From the NCBI RefSeq assembly GCF_001294335.1, contig NZ_LGKG01000207.1:288676-352675 (forward strand): 64,000 nucleotides of DNA, written 5' to 3'. A program made the position numbers and the translations under genes. Below the pieces are notes generated by a model, which was not told the DNA's origin, made no database searches, and saw only the letters and a list, made by a program, of their open reading frames with translations. The DNA comes from Streptomyces chattanoogensis (GTDB taxonomy: Bacteria > Actinomycetota > Actinomycetes > Streptomycetales > Streptomycetaceae). Shown here in pieces: positions 53,274-62,100 of this stretch. The number at the start of each line of letters is the position of its first letter. Positions within the stretch are counted from its first letter, which is position 1.

Positions 53274-54473
53274 TCAGGCCCCCAGGACGGAGCGGGCCGC
53301 CACAAAGGCGTCCACCGCGCGGTGGACGTCGTCGGTGGAGTGCGCCGCCGACAGCTGGACGCGGATCCGCGCCTGGCCCTGCGGGACGACCGGGTAGGAG
53401 AAGCCGATGACGTAGACGCCGCGCTCAAGCAGCAGTTCCGCCATCCGGGCCGCCTCGGCCGCGTCGCCGATCATGACGGGGGCGATGGCGTGCTCGCCGG
53501 GCAGGATCTCAAAGCCCTCCTCGGTCATCCGCGAGCGGAACAGCGTGGTGTTGGCGTTCAGCTGTTCGCGCAGGTCACCGGCCGATTCCAGCAGGTCGAG
53601 GACCTTGAGCGAGGCGGCGGCGATCACTGGGGCGAGGGAGTTGGAGAAGAGGTACGGGCGCGAGCGCTGGCGCAGCAGGGCGACGATCTCGGCGCGGGCC
53701 GCGACGTAGCCGCCGGAGGCGCCGCCGAGGGCCTTGCCGAGGGTGCCGGTGATGATGTCGATGCGGTCCATCACGCCGTGCAGCTCGGGGGTGCCGCGGC
53801 CGCCGGGGCCGACGAAGCCGACCGCGTGCGAGTCGTCGACCATCACCATGGCGTCGTAGCGGTCGGCCAGATCGCAGATCTCACGCAGCGGTGCGAGGTA
53901 GCCGTCCATGGAGAACACGCCGTCGGTGACGATCAGCTTGCGGCCCGCGCCGCCTTCGGCGGCTTCCTTCAGCTGCCGCTCCAGGTCCGCCATGTCGCGG
54001 TTGGCGTAGCGGAAGCGGCGGGCCTTGGAGAGCCGGATGCCGTCGATGATGGAGGCGTGGTTGAGGGCGTCGGAGATGACCGCGTCGTCCGGGCCGAGCA
54101 GCGTCTCGAAGACACCGCCGTTGGCGTCGAAACAGGAGGAGTAGAGGATGGTGTCCTCCTGGCCGAGGAACCCGGAGATCCGCCGCTCCAGTTCCTTGTG
54201 GACCTCCTGGGTGCCGCAGATGAAGCGGACCGAGGCGAGGCCGTAGCCCCAGCGGTCGAGCGCTTCGTGGGCGGCCGCGACGACCTCGGGGTGGTCGGCG
54301 AGGCCGAGGTAGTTGTTGGCGCAGAAGTTGAGGACCTCGCCGGGGCGGCCCCCGGCGGTGACATCGACGGTGGCGGACTGCGGGGTGCCGATGACGCGCT
54401 CGGGCTTGTGCAGGCCGGCCGCGCGGATCTCGTCGAGGGTGGTGCGCAGTTCGTCGCGTACGGAGTCGAACAT
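53274..54473 (-). CDS. kbl: Glycine C-acetyltransferase (2-amino-3-ketobutyrate CoA ligase)
   Basis: A 399-residue PLP enzyme of the alpha-oxoamine synthase family, close to the usual 397-398 residues of Kbl. Key parts: [53 protein letters not shown] and the PLP lysine in [15 protein letters not shown]. It splits 2-amino-3-oxobutyrate with CoA to glycine and acetyl-CoA, the second step of threonine degradation. It follows tdh by 47 bases in one operon. The start is ATG 54473. Confidence 0.95.
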   Translation of the reverse strand: MFDSVRDELRTTLDEIRAAGLHKPERVIGTPQSATVDVTAGGRPGEVLNFCANNYLGLADHPEVVAAAHEALDRWGYGLASVRFICGTQEVHKELERRISGFLGQEDTILYSSCFDANGGVFETLLGPDDAVISDALNHASIIDGIRLSKARRFRYANRDMADLERQLKEAAEGGAGRKLIVTDGVFSMDGYLAPLREICDLADRYDAMVMVDDSHAVGFVGPGGRGTPELHGVMDRIDIITGTLGKALGGASGGYVAARAEIVALLRQRSRPYLFSNSLAPVIAAASLKVLDLLESAGDLREQLNANTTLFRSRMTEEGFEILPGEHAIAPVMIGDAAEAARMAELLLERGVYVIGFSYPVVPQGQARIRVQLSAAHSTDDVHRAVDAFVAARSVLGA

Positions 54474-54520
54474 CGTGGGTTTCTCCAGGAGTTGAGGGTG
54501 ACGGACCGGGGCGGTGACGG

Positions 54521-55549
54521 TCAGGCGGTCCAGTCGAGGATGACCTTGCCGCCACGTCCGCTCGCCGCGTCGTCGAACGCGGCGTCGAAGTCCTGGTACG
54601 GGTAGCGGCCGGTGATCACGGGGGCCAGGTCGAGGCCGCCTTCGAGCAGTACGGACATCGCGTACCAGGTCTCGAACATCTCCCGGCCGTAGATTCCCTT
54701 GATGGTGATCATGGAGGTGACGACCCGGGACCAGTCGACGGGGAATTCCTCGGACGGCAGGCCGAGTACGGCGATCCGGCCGCCGTGCGTCATGTTGTCG
54801 ATCATGTCGCGCAACGCCTCGGGCCGGCCGGACATCTCCAGGCCGACGTCGAAGCCCTCGCGCAGGCCCAGCGCACGCTGGCCTTCGGCGATCGGGGTCT
54901 CGGCGACGTTGAGCGCAAGGCTCGCGCCGACCTTCCTCGCCAGCTCCAGGCGCGGCTCGCTGACGTCCGTGATCACGACGTTGCGGGCGCCCGCATGCCG
55001 GGCGACGGCCGCGGCCATGATGCCGATCGGTCCCGCTCCGGTGATCAGTACGTCCTCGCCGACCAGCGGAAACGACAGCGCGGTGTGCACGGCGTTGCCG
55101 AACGGATCGAAGACCGCGGCGATATCGAGGTCGACGGGGATGCGGTGCACCCACACGTTGGCCGCGGGCAGCGCCACATACTCGGCGAAGGCGCCGTCCC
55201 GGCCGACGCCGAGGCCGACGGTGGCGCGGCACAGGTGGCGCCGCCCGGCCAGACAGTTCCGGCATTTGCCGCAGACGAGGTGCCCCTCGCCGCTGACCAG
55301 ATCGCCCTCCTTGATATCGGCCACATCGCGCCCGGTCTCCACGACCTCGCCGACGAATTCATGGCCGACGGTCAGCGGTGCGCTGACGGCCTGCTGCGCC
55401 CAGCCGTCCCAGGAGCGGATGTGCAGGTCGGTGCCGCAGATGCCGGTACGCAGCACCTTGATCAGCACATCACCCGCGCCGACGGCCGGCTCCGGCACCT
55501 CCGTGAGCCACAGTCCGGGCTCCGCCTTCTGCTTGACCAGTGCCTTCAC
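54521..55549 (-). CDS. tdh: L-threonine 3-dehydrogenase (zinc-dependent MDR)
   Basis: A 342-residue medium-chain dehydrogenase with catalytic zinc residues in [10 protein letters not shown] and [10 protein letters not shown], structural zinc cysteines in [15 protein letters not shown], the [11 protein letters not shown]ossmann motif and the threonine dehydrogenase GREMFETWY segment near the C terminus. It oxidises L-threonine to 2-amino-3-oxobutyrate. With kbl it converts threonine to glycine, which would be the first gene of this operon. Confidence 0.95.
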   Translation of the reverse strand: MKALVKQKAEPGLWLTEVPEPAVGAGDVLIKVLRTGICGTDLHIRSWDGWAQQAVSAPLTVGHEFVGEVVETGRDVADIKEGDLVSGEGHLVCGKCRNCLAGRRHLCRATVGLGVGRDGAFAEYVALPAANVWVHRIPVDLDIAAVFDPFGNAVHTALSFPLVGEDVLITGAGPIGIMAAAVARHAGARNVVITDVSEPRLELARKVGASLALNVAETPIAEGQRALGLREGFDVGLEMSGRPEALRDMIDNMTHGGRIAVLGLPSEEFPVDWSRVVTSMITIKGIYGREMFETWYAMSVLLEGGLDLAPVITGRYPYQDFDAAFDDAASGRGGKVILDWTA

Positions 55550-55878
55550 CGCTATGGCTCCCGTACGCGCGCATGACCTGCCGGGGGCGCATTCCGGCCG
55601 CCCGATCTCCGTCAGGAAATCTTCCGCACCCGGGCCGCGTGGTCCATCGAGGTTTTCTTAAGCCGGGTCGCAGCTGTTCTGCACGCCCCCGCCCCGGCCG
55701 CCGCGGGGTCAATGCCCGGGGCCGGCCTCAGCCGCCCGGTGAGACGGCCCGGCATCGGGCGGAACGCGGGCGCCGCGCGCTCGGCGCGGCAGGGACCGGC
55801 AAGCATTCGGCCGCGGGCTATTCCCGAGGATCCCTCTCCGCGAATACGGCAGGCATTCCGGACGGCCGCGCTCCGGAA

Positions 55879-55965
55879 GCCGTACATCGAAAGTCATACA
55901 CCCGAAGTCGTAAGCCGAAGAGAACGCGCCGGACGACGTCATCGGAACGCCGTACACACAAAGTC
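55879..55965. repeat. Direct repeat GCCGTACA-N-AAAGTC, two copies
   Basis: GCCGTACATCGAAAGTC (55879-55895) and GCCGTACACACAAAGTC (55949-55965) are 70 bases apart, about 320-400 bases upstream of the lanthipeptide precursor. They may be binding sites for a regulator; the spacing is seven helical turns. Confidence 0.45.
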
Positions 55966-56199
55966 CGAAAACCTCGCCGGAGGAAGGGTGAAACGTGCCC
56001 TTGACGGCACCGGGTTACCGCAGCCGAACCGCCTCCCCGACTACCACGGCATTTTGTCGGGGGTTGAGAAAAGCTCCAGGTCACCGCTTCCCGATCGGTG
56101 CGAAACCGTTCGGCCACGAACTCCGGTCGCGATGAACTGGGCTTGTTTCCAAGGCACTTGGGCCGGTGGATCCCCCAAGAAATCAGCCACGGAAGTGGA

Positions 56200-56229
56200 T
56201 TGACCTTGGAAGAGACGCGTGCCTAGTGT
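56200..56229 (+). promoter_or_regulatory. Probable promoter of the lanthipeptide precursor gene
   Basis: TTGACC (56200-56205) and TAGTGT (56224-56229) with an 18-base spacer match a vegetative (HrdB-type) Streptomyces promoter. It would give a leader of about 50 bases before the precursor ATG. Confidence 0.55.
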
Positions 56230-56283
56230 GCCGTCCCGCTGAGCGATCGCCAGCGCATACCACCTCAACCATTGGGGAGTCCC

Positions 56284-56439
56284 ATGGAAACTCTGTCTGC
56301 ATTCGCCCCTCGCCCCGCAGGAGTTCTAGAGCGGGAGCCGGAGGTCACCTTCCTCGATTCCGAGCAGATGACACAGGGCGCCGACTTCTGTCCCCTCACC
56401 ATGTGTGCCAGCCACTGCGTCGGCACCCACACCGGCTGA
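56284..56439 (+). CDS. lanA: Class IV lanthipeptide precursor peptide (51 residues, three-Cys core)
   Basis: ATG 56284 with GGGGAG 5 bases upstream opens a 51-codon frame. The leader (about 1-32) is acidic in its second half (EREPEVTFLDSEQ). The C-terminal 17 residues, FCPLTMCASHCVGTHTG, hold C36, C41, C45 and T39, S43, T48, T50, the residues needed for lanthionine or methyllanthionine rings. A possible GA-type cleavage site (QGAD) precedes the core. It lies 61 bases before the LanL-type synthetase gene. I do not recognise the core among known class IV peptides such as venezuelin. The gene is small and easily missed. Confidence 0.82.
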   Translation: METLSAFAPRPAGVLEREPEVTFLDSEQMTQGADFCPLTMCASHCVGTHTG

Positions 56440-56500
56440 GCCATTCGCTGAACAGCTGACATTGCCCGCTTGACGGGCACGGCCCCGAGAGGGATGCACT

Positions 56501-59080
56501 GTGAACAATTGGAAGGCGGAGGACGCCCTTCGCACCCTGAACGGCGGGGCATCCCTCCCGGGGTTCTCTTCGACCACCGGCCCCTTATGGACATACGTCC
56601 ACCCCTATGAGGCGGCACCGCTGCCGGAGGACGGCTGGAAGCTCCATATCTCCTCCCGGGCGGCCACCCTGCCGGACCTGACGGACCGGCTGCTGCCGGT
56701 TCTGCTGTCCGAGCGCTGCCACTTCAAGATCGTCCGGTCCGACGACGTGCTGACCCGGCTCAATTCCGGCCGCGAGAACCCGGCCGCCATCGGCAAGGCC
56801 GTAACGGTCTATCCGGAGCAGACGCGCGTCCGCGAGCTGGGGCTGATGCTGGCGGCACTGCTCCGGGGGCACGCCGGGCCACGGGTGCTGAGCGACCGCC
56901 AGGTGGACGACCGGGCACCGGTGTACTACCGGTACGGCCCCTTTCACGCCCAGTGGCACTCCGGCGACCAGGGCCTTCCCGTCGTCCGGATACTCGGCCC
57001 CGACGGCGAGCTCTTCGCCGCGGCGGCCACCACCGAGTACCGCCAACCCCCTTGGGCCGCCGATCCGTTCGCCACGGACGAGGCAGCGCCGCCCGCGCGG
57101 GAAGCGGACCTGCTGGGCGGCCGGTTCCAGGTCGTCGAGGGTGTCTTCCGGTCGGCCCACGGCAACGTCTACCGCGCGCGGGACGTCCGCGGGACGCGGC
57201 GCGACGGACCTGCGCTGATCGTCAAACAGGCCAGGGCCTACATCGGCGAGTCCGCCGAAGGCGTCGACGTCCGCGCCCGGTTGCGCAACGAACGACGGAT
57301 CCTCGAGGCGTGCGCCGCCGTGCCCGGCATCCCGCGGTTCCTCGATCACTTCGCGCACGGCGACGACGAGTACCTCGTCACCACCGACGTGGGCGGCGAC
57401 AACCTGCTCCACCGCGTCGAGAACGACGGCGCGATGCTGCCGCCGCCCGGTGCCGACCGCACCGGATCCGCCGGGCAGGACTTCACCGGGCTGGCCACCG
57501 CGCTCGGCGCAACGCTGGCCGCGCTGCACGACCGGGGCGTGGTGATGCGCGACCTCTCCCCGCGGAACATCGTGCTCCGGGGCGGCCGGCCCAGCATCAT
57601 CGACTTCGGGATCTCCGCGCTGGACGGCTTCCACCTCCCCGGCGGCACCCCCGGGTTCGCTCCCCCGGAACAGATCGACGACACCGCTGCGCCGCGCTTC
57701 GAGGACGACCATTACGCGCTCGGCATGGTGCTCGCGTACGCCGCCACCGGTGTGCTGCCGGTCCCCGGCGCCGCCACCGCCGCGCTCGCCCGCACCCGGG
57801 TACTGCAGTGCCTGCGGGCGGTCTACGGCGACGGCCGGACCGGCTTCCAGGCGCTGATAGCGGATCTGACCTCCGGCGTCCGCGAGACCGCCGGCGAGGC
57901 GGCGCGCCGGCTGCCCACCGGCACCTGGCTGACCGAGACGCCCGGCAGCTCCTCCCCCGGGCCGATGCTCCCGGTGGTGGGGACGGACCTCGGCATCCGC
58001 CTCGAGGAACGGGCCCTGCGGCTGCTTCTGGACCAGGCCGGGGAGTATCAGTTCGGCGGGGAGGCCGGCGATTTCGCCGCGGTCGACGCGAGCCTGTACT
58101 CCGGCAGCGCGGGACCGGGCCTGGAGCTGCTGCAGCACCGCGACCGGCCGGGGGCGGGCGAGCTGCTGGAGCGGCTGGCGGCGCACGCCGTCACGGCCCT
58201 GCGGAGGGTGGCCCTGCCTCCGGGGCTGTTCTCGGGGCGCACGGGCACCGAAGTCTTCCTCGCTTCCGCACGGGCAGCCGGAGTAGCCCTCCCGCCCGAG
58301 GCACCGCCGACGCGCGAGGACAGCGCCTGGGGCGAGGAGCTCGACGTCATCAGCGGCCGTGCCGGACTGGGCTTCGGCGAGATCCTGCTCGGGAACCTCG
58401 AGGCCGCTCTCGAGCAGGCTCAGCGGGTGACGGCTCACCAGGACCTGCACACCGTGCCCCCGCTCGCCGGACCCATCGCCGACGACCCACGCTTCGGCCA
58501 CGCCCACGGATTCGTCGGAGTGACCGACTTCCTCGTCGCGGTCGCCGCGCGCACCGGCGCCCCGGAACTCCACCGGGAGACCCGGCGCCGGGCCCATGAT
58601 CTGGCCGAACGCATCCCCCGGCTGGTCGCGGCCAGTGAGGCCCCGTCGGCCTCTCCCATGACGGTTTCCTGGTGCCGCGGGCTCGCCGGAGCCGCGCGGA
58701 CTCTCCTGCACGCCCATCTCCTCCACGGCGAGCCGGCGTTCAAGAAGTCCGCGCAGGCCGCCGCCTCCGCATGCGCCGCCTGGATTCCGCGGCTGAGCAG
58801 GCCCGGCCAGTGCTGCGGGATCTCCGGGGTCGGCAGCATGCTCGTGGAAATGGCCCAGGTCACCGGCGAGGACCGTTTCCACGAGGCAGCCCGGTCGGCG
58901 GCCCGGCAGCTGCTGATCCGCAGTCACGGACCGGACGAGGCCCCCCTGCTCGTCCATCCCGGCTTCCAGGAGATGCCGTACTCCTGGGCCCAGGGCTACG
59001 CCGGAGTCCTCGGCTTTCTGCGGCGCCTGAACCGCCCGGAGACACCGGATCTGCTGCCCTCGCCCCCGCTGCCGGCCTGA
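56501..59080 (+). CDS. lanL: Class IV lanthipeptide synthetase (LanL) with apparent CCG zinc site
   Basis: An 859-residue three-domain enzyme. Residues 1-200: phosphoSer/Thr lyase domain (HFKIVRSDDVLTRL, RGHAGPRVLSDRQV). Residues 205-480: protein kinase domain with K242, catalytic R350-D351 and N356 (VMRDLSPRNIVL) and DFG at 368-370. Residues 500-850: LanC-like cyclase with HAHGFVG near 667 and zinc ligands C725 (SWCRG), C771 and C772 (GQCCGISG). LanC, LanL and most LanM cyclases end with a Cys-His pair (CHG); here it is Cys-Cys (CCG), as in the promiscuous CCG group of LanM enzymes. Class III enzymes lack these ligands. The start is GTG 56501. Confidence 0.9.
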   Translation: MNNWKAEDALRTLNGGASLPGFSSTTGPLWTYVHPYEAAPLPEDGWKLHISSRAATLPDLTDRLLPVLLSERCHFKIVRSDDVLTRLNSGRENPAAIGKAVTVYPEQTRVRELGLMLAALLRGHAGPRVLSDRQVDDRAPVYYRYGPFHAQWHSGDQGLPVVRILGPDGELFAAAATTEYRQPPWAADPFATDEAAPPAREADLLGGRFQVVEGVFRSAHGNVYRARDVRGTRRDGPALIVKQARAYIGESAEGVDVRARLRNERRILEACAAVPGIPRFLDHFAHGDDEYLVTTDVGGDNLLHRVENDGAMLPPPGADRTGSAGQDFTGLATALGATLAALHDRGVVMRDLSPRNIVLRGGRPSIIDFGISALDGFHLPGGTPGFAPPEQIDDTAAPRFEDDHYALGMVLAYAATGVLPVPGAATAALARTRVLQCLRAVYGDGRTGFQALIADLTSGVRETAGEAARRLPTGTWLTETPGSSSPGPMLPVVGTDLGIRLEERALRLLLDQAGEYQFGGEAGDFAAVDASLYSGSAGPGLELLQHRDRPGAGELLERLAAHAVTALRRVALPPGLFSGRTGTEVFLASARAAGVALPPEAPPTREDSAWGEELDVISGRAGLGFGEILLGNLEAALEQAQRVTAHQDLHTVPPLAGPIADDPRFGHAHGFVGVTDFLVAVAARTGAPELHRETRRRAHDLAERIPRLVAASEAPSASPMTVSWCRGLAGAARTLLHAHLLHGEPAFKKSAQAAASACAAWIPRLSRPGQCCGISGVGSMLVEMAQVTGEDRFHEAARSAARQLLIRSHGPDEAPLLVHPGFQEMPYSWAQGYAGVLGFLRRLNRPETPDLLPSPPLPA

Positions 59081-59105
59081 CCGGCGGGGCGCCCGCCCGG
59101 TGGCA

Positions 59106-62100
59106 TCACCGCCTCGCCCATGCGTCGGCGAACATCTCGTGCAGCGGGCGGGGCGGCAGCAGGCGGGTGAACGGGCCCTCCACCTCGCGCTTTTCGGTGG
59201 CGGCGGCCAGATGGGCGTCGAGCTTGGCGGTCTCCAGCGGCAGATGGGGCGCCTTGAGATCCGTCCAGCCGCCGGGGAGGAAGGCCGTGCGGCCGGCCCG
59301 GCTGCGCTTCTCCGTCACCACGGCGCCGGTGGCGGCGAGTTCGGCCTGTACGGTGCGGTGCCGGGCGGCGCTCCAGCCGTTCCAGCGCCGGACATTGCGG
59401 TCGGTGGGGCGGGCGAGCGTCAGCAGCTGGAGGTACAGCGCGGCGGCATCCCGGCCGACCCCCAGCGCCTCGGCCGCCTCATTCACCAGTTCCGGCACGC
59501 TGAGCAGCGGGTTCGCTTCGTATCCGCCGGCCGGTACGGGGGTGTCGGCGGACCGTGCGGCGAGCGCCGCGATGCCGTCGCGCAGCACCCGTATCCGCTC
59601 GACCTGCGTGGCCAGCTCGCTCATGCCGAGGTCCTCGCAGAGCCGCGCGACCGCTTCGTACTTTCCGCGGCGGGCGAAGCCGGCGGGGCGCAGGAACACG
59701 CCCTCCCAGTCGCCGGTGCTGTGGACGAGGAGCAGACCCTGGTCGTAGTAGAGCGGCAGGCGCGCCGCCCGGTCGGTCGCGGGCGGCTCGGCGGCCGCCA
59801 CCGGGTACTTCTCGGGGCCGAACAGCGCGTCGATCCCGGCCTGGTCGAGGGAGAAGCGGTGCCGTCCCAGCCGGACGAGGAATTCCGGTGCGTCGAGGCG
59901 CTCGGCGAGCCGTGCGCACAGGGCCCGGGCGCCGACGGTGGCGGGATCGCCCACGGGGCGCTCGGTCAGCACCCAGGAAAGGGCGGACGCCATGCCGAGG
60001 TACGGCGTGCTGTAGTCCGGCCGGTCGCCCGGGGAGCCGTCGGCCGCCACCGGATAGGCGTACAGATAGCCGTACTTGCTGGCGGCGACGACCCGGCGCA
60101 GGTCCTCGGTCAGCACTCCGCCGCCCTGCGGATCACCGAGCGCCGCCGAGAGCGCCCCTGCGCCCAGCTCCTTCTCCAGCTCTGCGGTCAACTCCTCGTC
60201 CACCGGGGTCTGTTGACCGAGGATCGCGGCCCATTCGTCGCCCATCCGCCCGGCGGCCGCCACCAGCCCGGACGCCGTCCACAGCTCCGCCGGGTCGTCG
60301 GGCAGGCCGGCCGCCAGGACACGCGCCCGGCCCGCCGTGCCGAGGCGGTGCACCAGCGATTCGGCCTCCTGAGCCACCCCGAGCGTGGCCTGGAACGGCT
60401 TGGCGCGCAGCAGCTGACGGGTGCCGTTGATCCCGGGCCTGGTGGGGAGCCCGGCCAGGGCCTGCACGGCCACCGCGCGCCGTACGCCGGTGCGGGCGAC
60501 GAACGCCGCGACGGCTTCGGGGGTGAGGGTCAGCGGGCCGTGCTCGGCGAGCAAGTCCAGCAGCCGCGGCAGCCGGGCCGCTTCGTCGTGGGTGACGGTG
60601 ACCGTACGGACCTCGGTGGCACCCTCGGGTACGGGGGCGGACTCGGGCTGAACGAAGCGGTAGCCGCCCGTGGGACCGAGCGGTTCGCCGGGATGCGGGG
60701 CGACGCCCTGTCTGCCGTCGCCCATTCCGGTGGCCACGGCCCGGCCGGTGTCGCACAGCGGGCGCAGCGCCTCACCGGAGGCGCGGCCCAGTCGCCAGGT
60801 GCCGGGTTCGGCGAACGGAGTGGCGGCCCAGGTGCGCAGCAGGGCACTCAGTGCGGTGCGGTCCTCGTCCGGTGTGGTCTGGGTGACGCAGCGCCAGGCG
60901 GCGGCCGCGATCCCGCCGCCGAGCAGCGGTGCCCAGTCACGCGGCCGGGCAGGCGGGCTGACGCGCCGGGCGGCGTCCTCGATCCGGCCGCGCAGGAACT
61001 CGCCGTCGGCGGCGATCGCGCCGACGGTGGCGGCCTCTTCGGCGATCCGCGGGGCGTTGTAGGGGATCCACGCCTCCACCAGGCCGCGCAGGGCGGTGAT
61101 CAGCGCGGTGTCGGCGGTCTCCCCGGCGGGGCGGACCTGGGCGCCGTTGACGATCAGCGCCGACCGCACCGAGAGGGTGCGGCGCCGGTCCAGGATCCCG
61201 GCGGCGGTGCGGACGGCACGCACCACGCCGTCCAGGACGCCGGGGTCGGTCACCCCGGACAGCACCCGGGCAGCCTCGGCGCGCACCGCTTCCTCGCCGC
61301 CGTCGCCGGCTGCCGCCGCCAGCAGGGCCTTGACGGCATCCTCGGTGACCGTGCGCAGCGCCTTGGAGGATGCGGCGTCCCGCGGGGTCAGGAAGTGCCA
61401 GAAGGCGGGCGGCGGGAACAGCGGTCCCTCGCCGGGAGCGTGGGATCCGCCGCCGGACCACTTGGGGTACGGGAATCCACGCGCCTCCCACAGCAGGGAG
61501 TTGTCGTCGGCGGCGTAGCAGCGCATCGGACGGTGGTCGGTCAGCACGGCCTCGGCGCCGCCCTCCGGCAGCCGGATGATGCCCCAGGGGTCCTCCCCCG
61601 GGTGCGTGACCCGGAATTCGGCGCGCCGCCCGTCGTTGCCCTCCAGCAGATAGCGCACCGGGGCGCCCCCGCTGTGCTCCCAGTGCAGGACCCGGCAGCC
61701 GGTGACACCGTCCGCCTGGCCCAGCGGGGATTCCGGGGCGCCGGGCGGCATCGGGGCGAGGGTCTGCAGGTCGTGGGTGCGGAACAGGTCCTTGGGCGGG
61801 TCGGCGGCGAGGAAGGGGGGCAGGGCGGTGCGGTCCGTACGTTCGCCACTGCCCGGGTCGAGCTCGCGCCAGGCGCCGTCGCGGCGGCCGAGCCTGCTGC
61901 CGAACAGGCGGGAACTCCACAGCCGGGTGCCGTCGCCGAGCTGCTGCTCGTAGTCGCCGATGCCTTCCCGGCCGCCCGGCCGGAGCACCCGGACACCGTC
62001 GTACCGGCCGCCGCCGTCGGGCGTGGCGAACTGATAGCCGAGCGCACCGTCCGTGCTGCCGCCGTAGGAGACCATGCCCATGGAGTCCTCCGGCACGAAG

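Larger units (their letters stand above)
55550..56283. other. Gene-free region upstream of the lanthipeptide locus
   Basis: 734 bases between tdh and the lanthipeptide precursor. No supported gene; a plus-strand open frame at 55712-56203 has the composition of a shadow. It holds a repeat pair (GCCGTACA...AAAGTC at 55879 and 55949), and near the right end a good promoter for the precursor gene at 56200-56229. Confidence 0.5.

Noticed and set aside
55712..56203. Possible 163-residue gene upstream of the lanthipeptide precursor
   Set aside because: No ribosome site, random-looking Arg/Pro/Ser composition, and it runs into the precursor promoter.
56585..58957. Minus-strand 790-codon frame opposite lanL
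   Set aside because: Shadow of the LanL gene, whose lyase, kinase and cyclase motifs are complete.
56284..59080. Assignment of the lanthipeptide synthetase to class III (LanKC)
   Set aside because: Class III cyclase domains lack zinc-ligand cysteines; C725, C771 and C772 are present, so class IV fits better.
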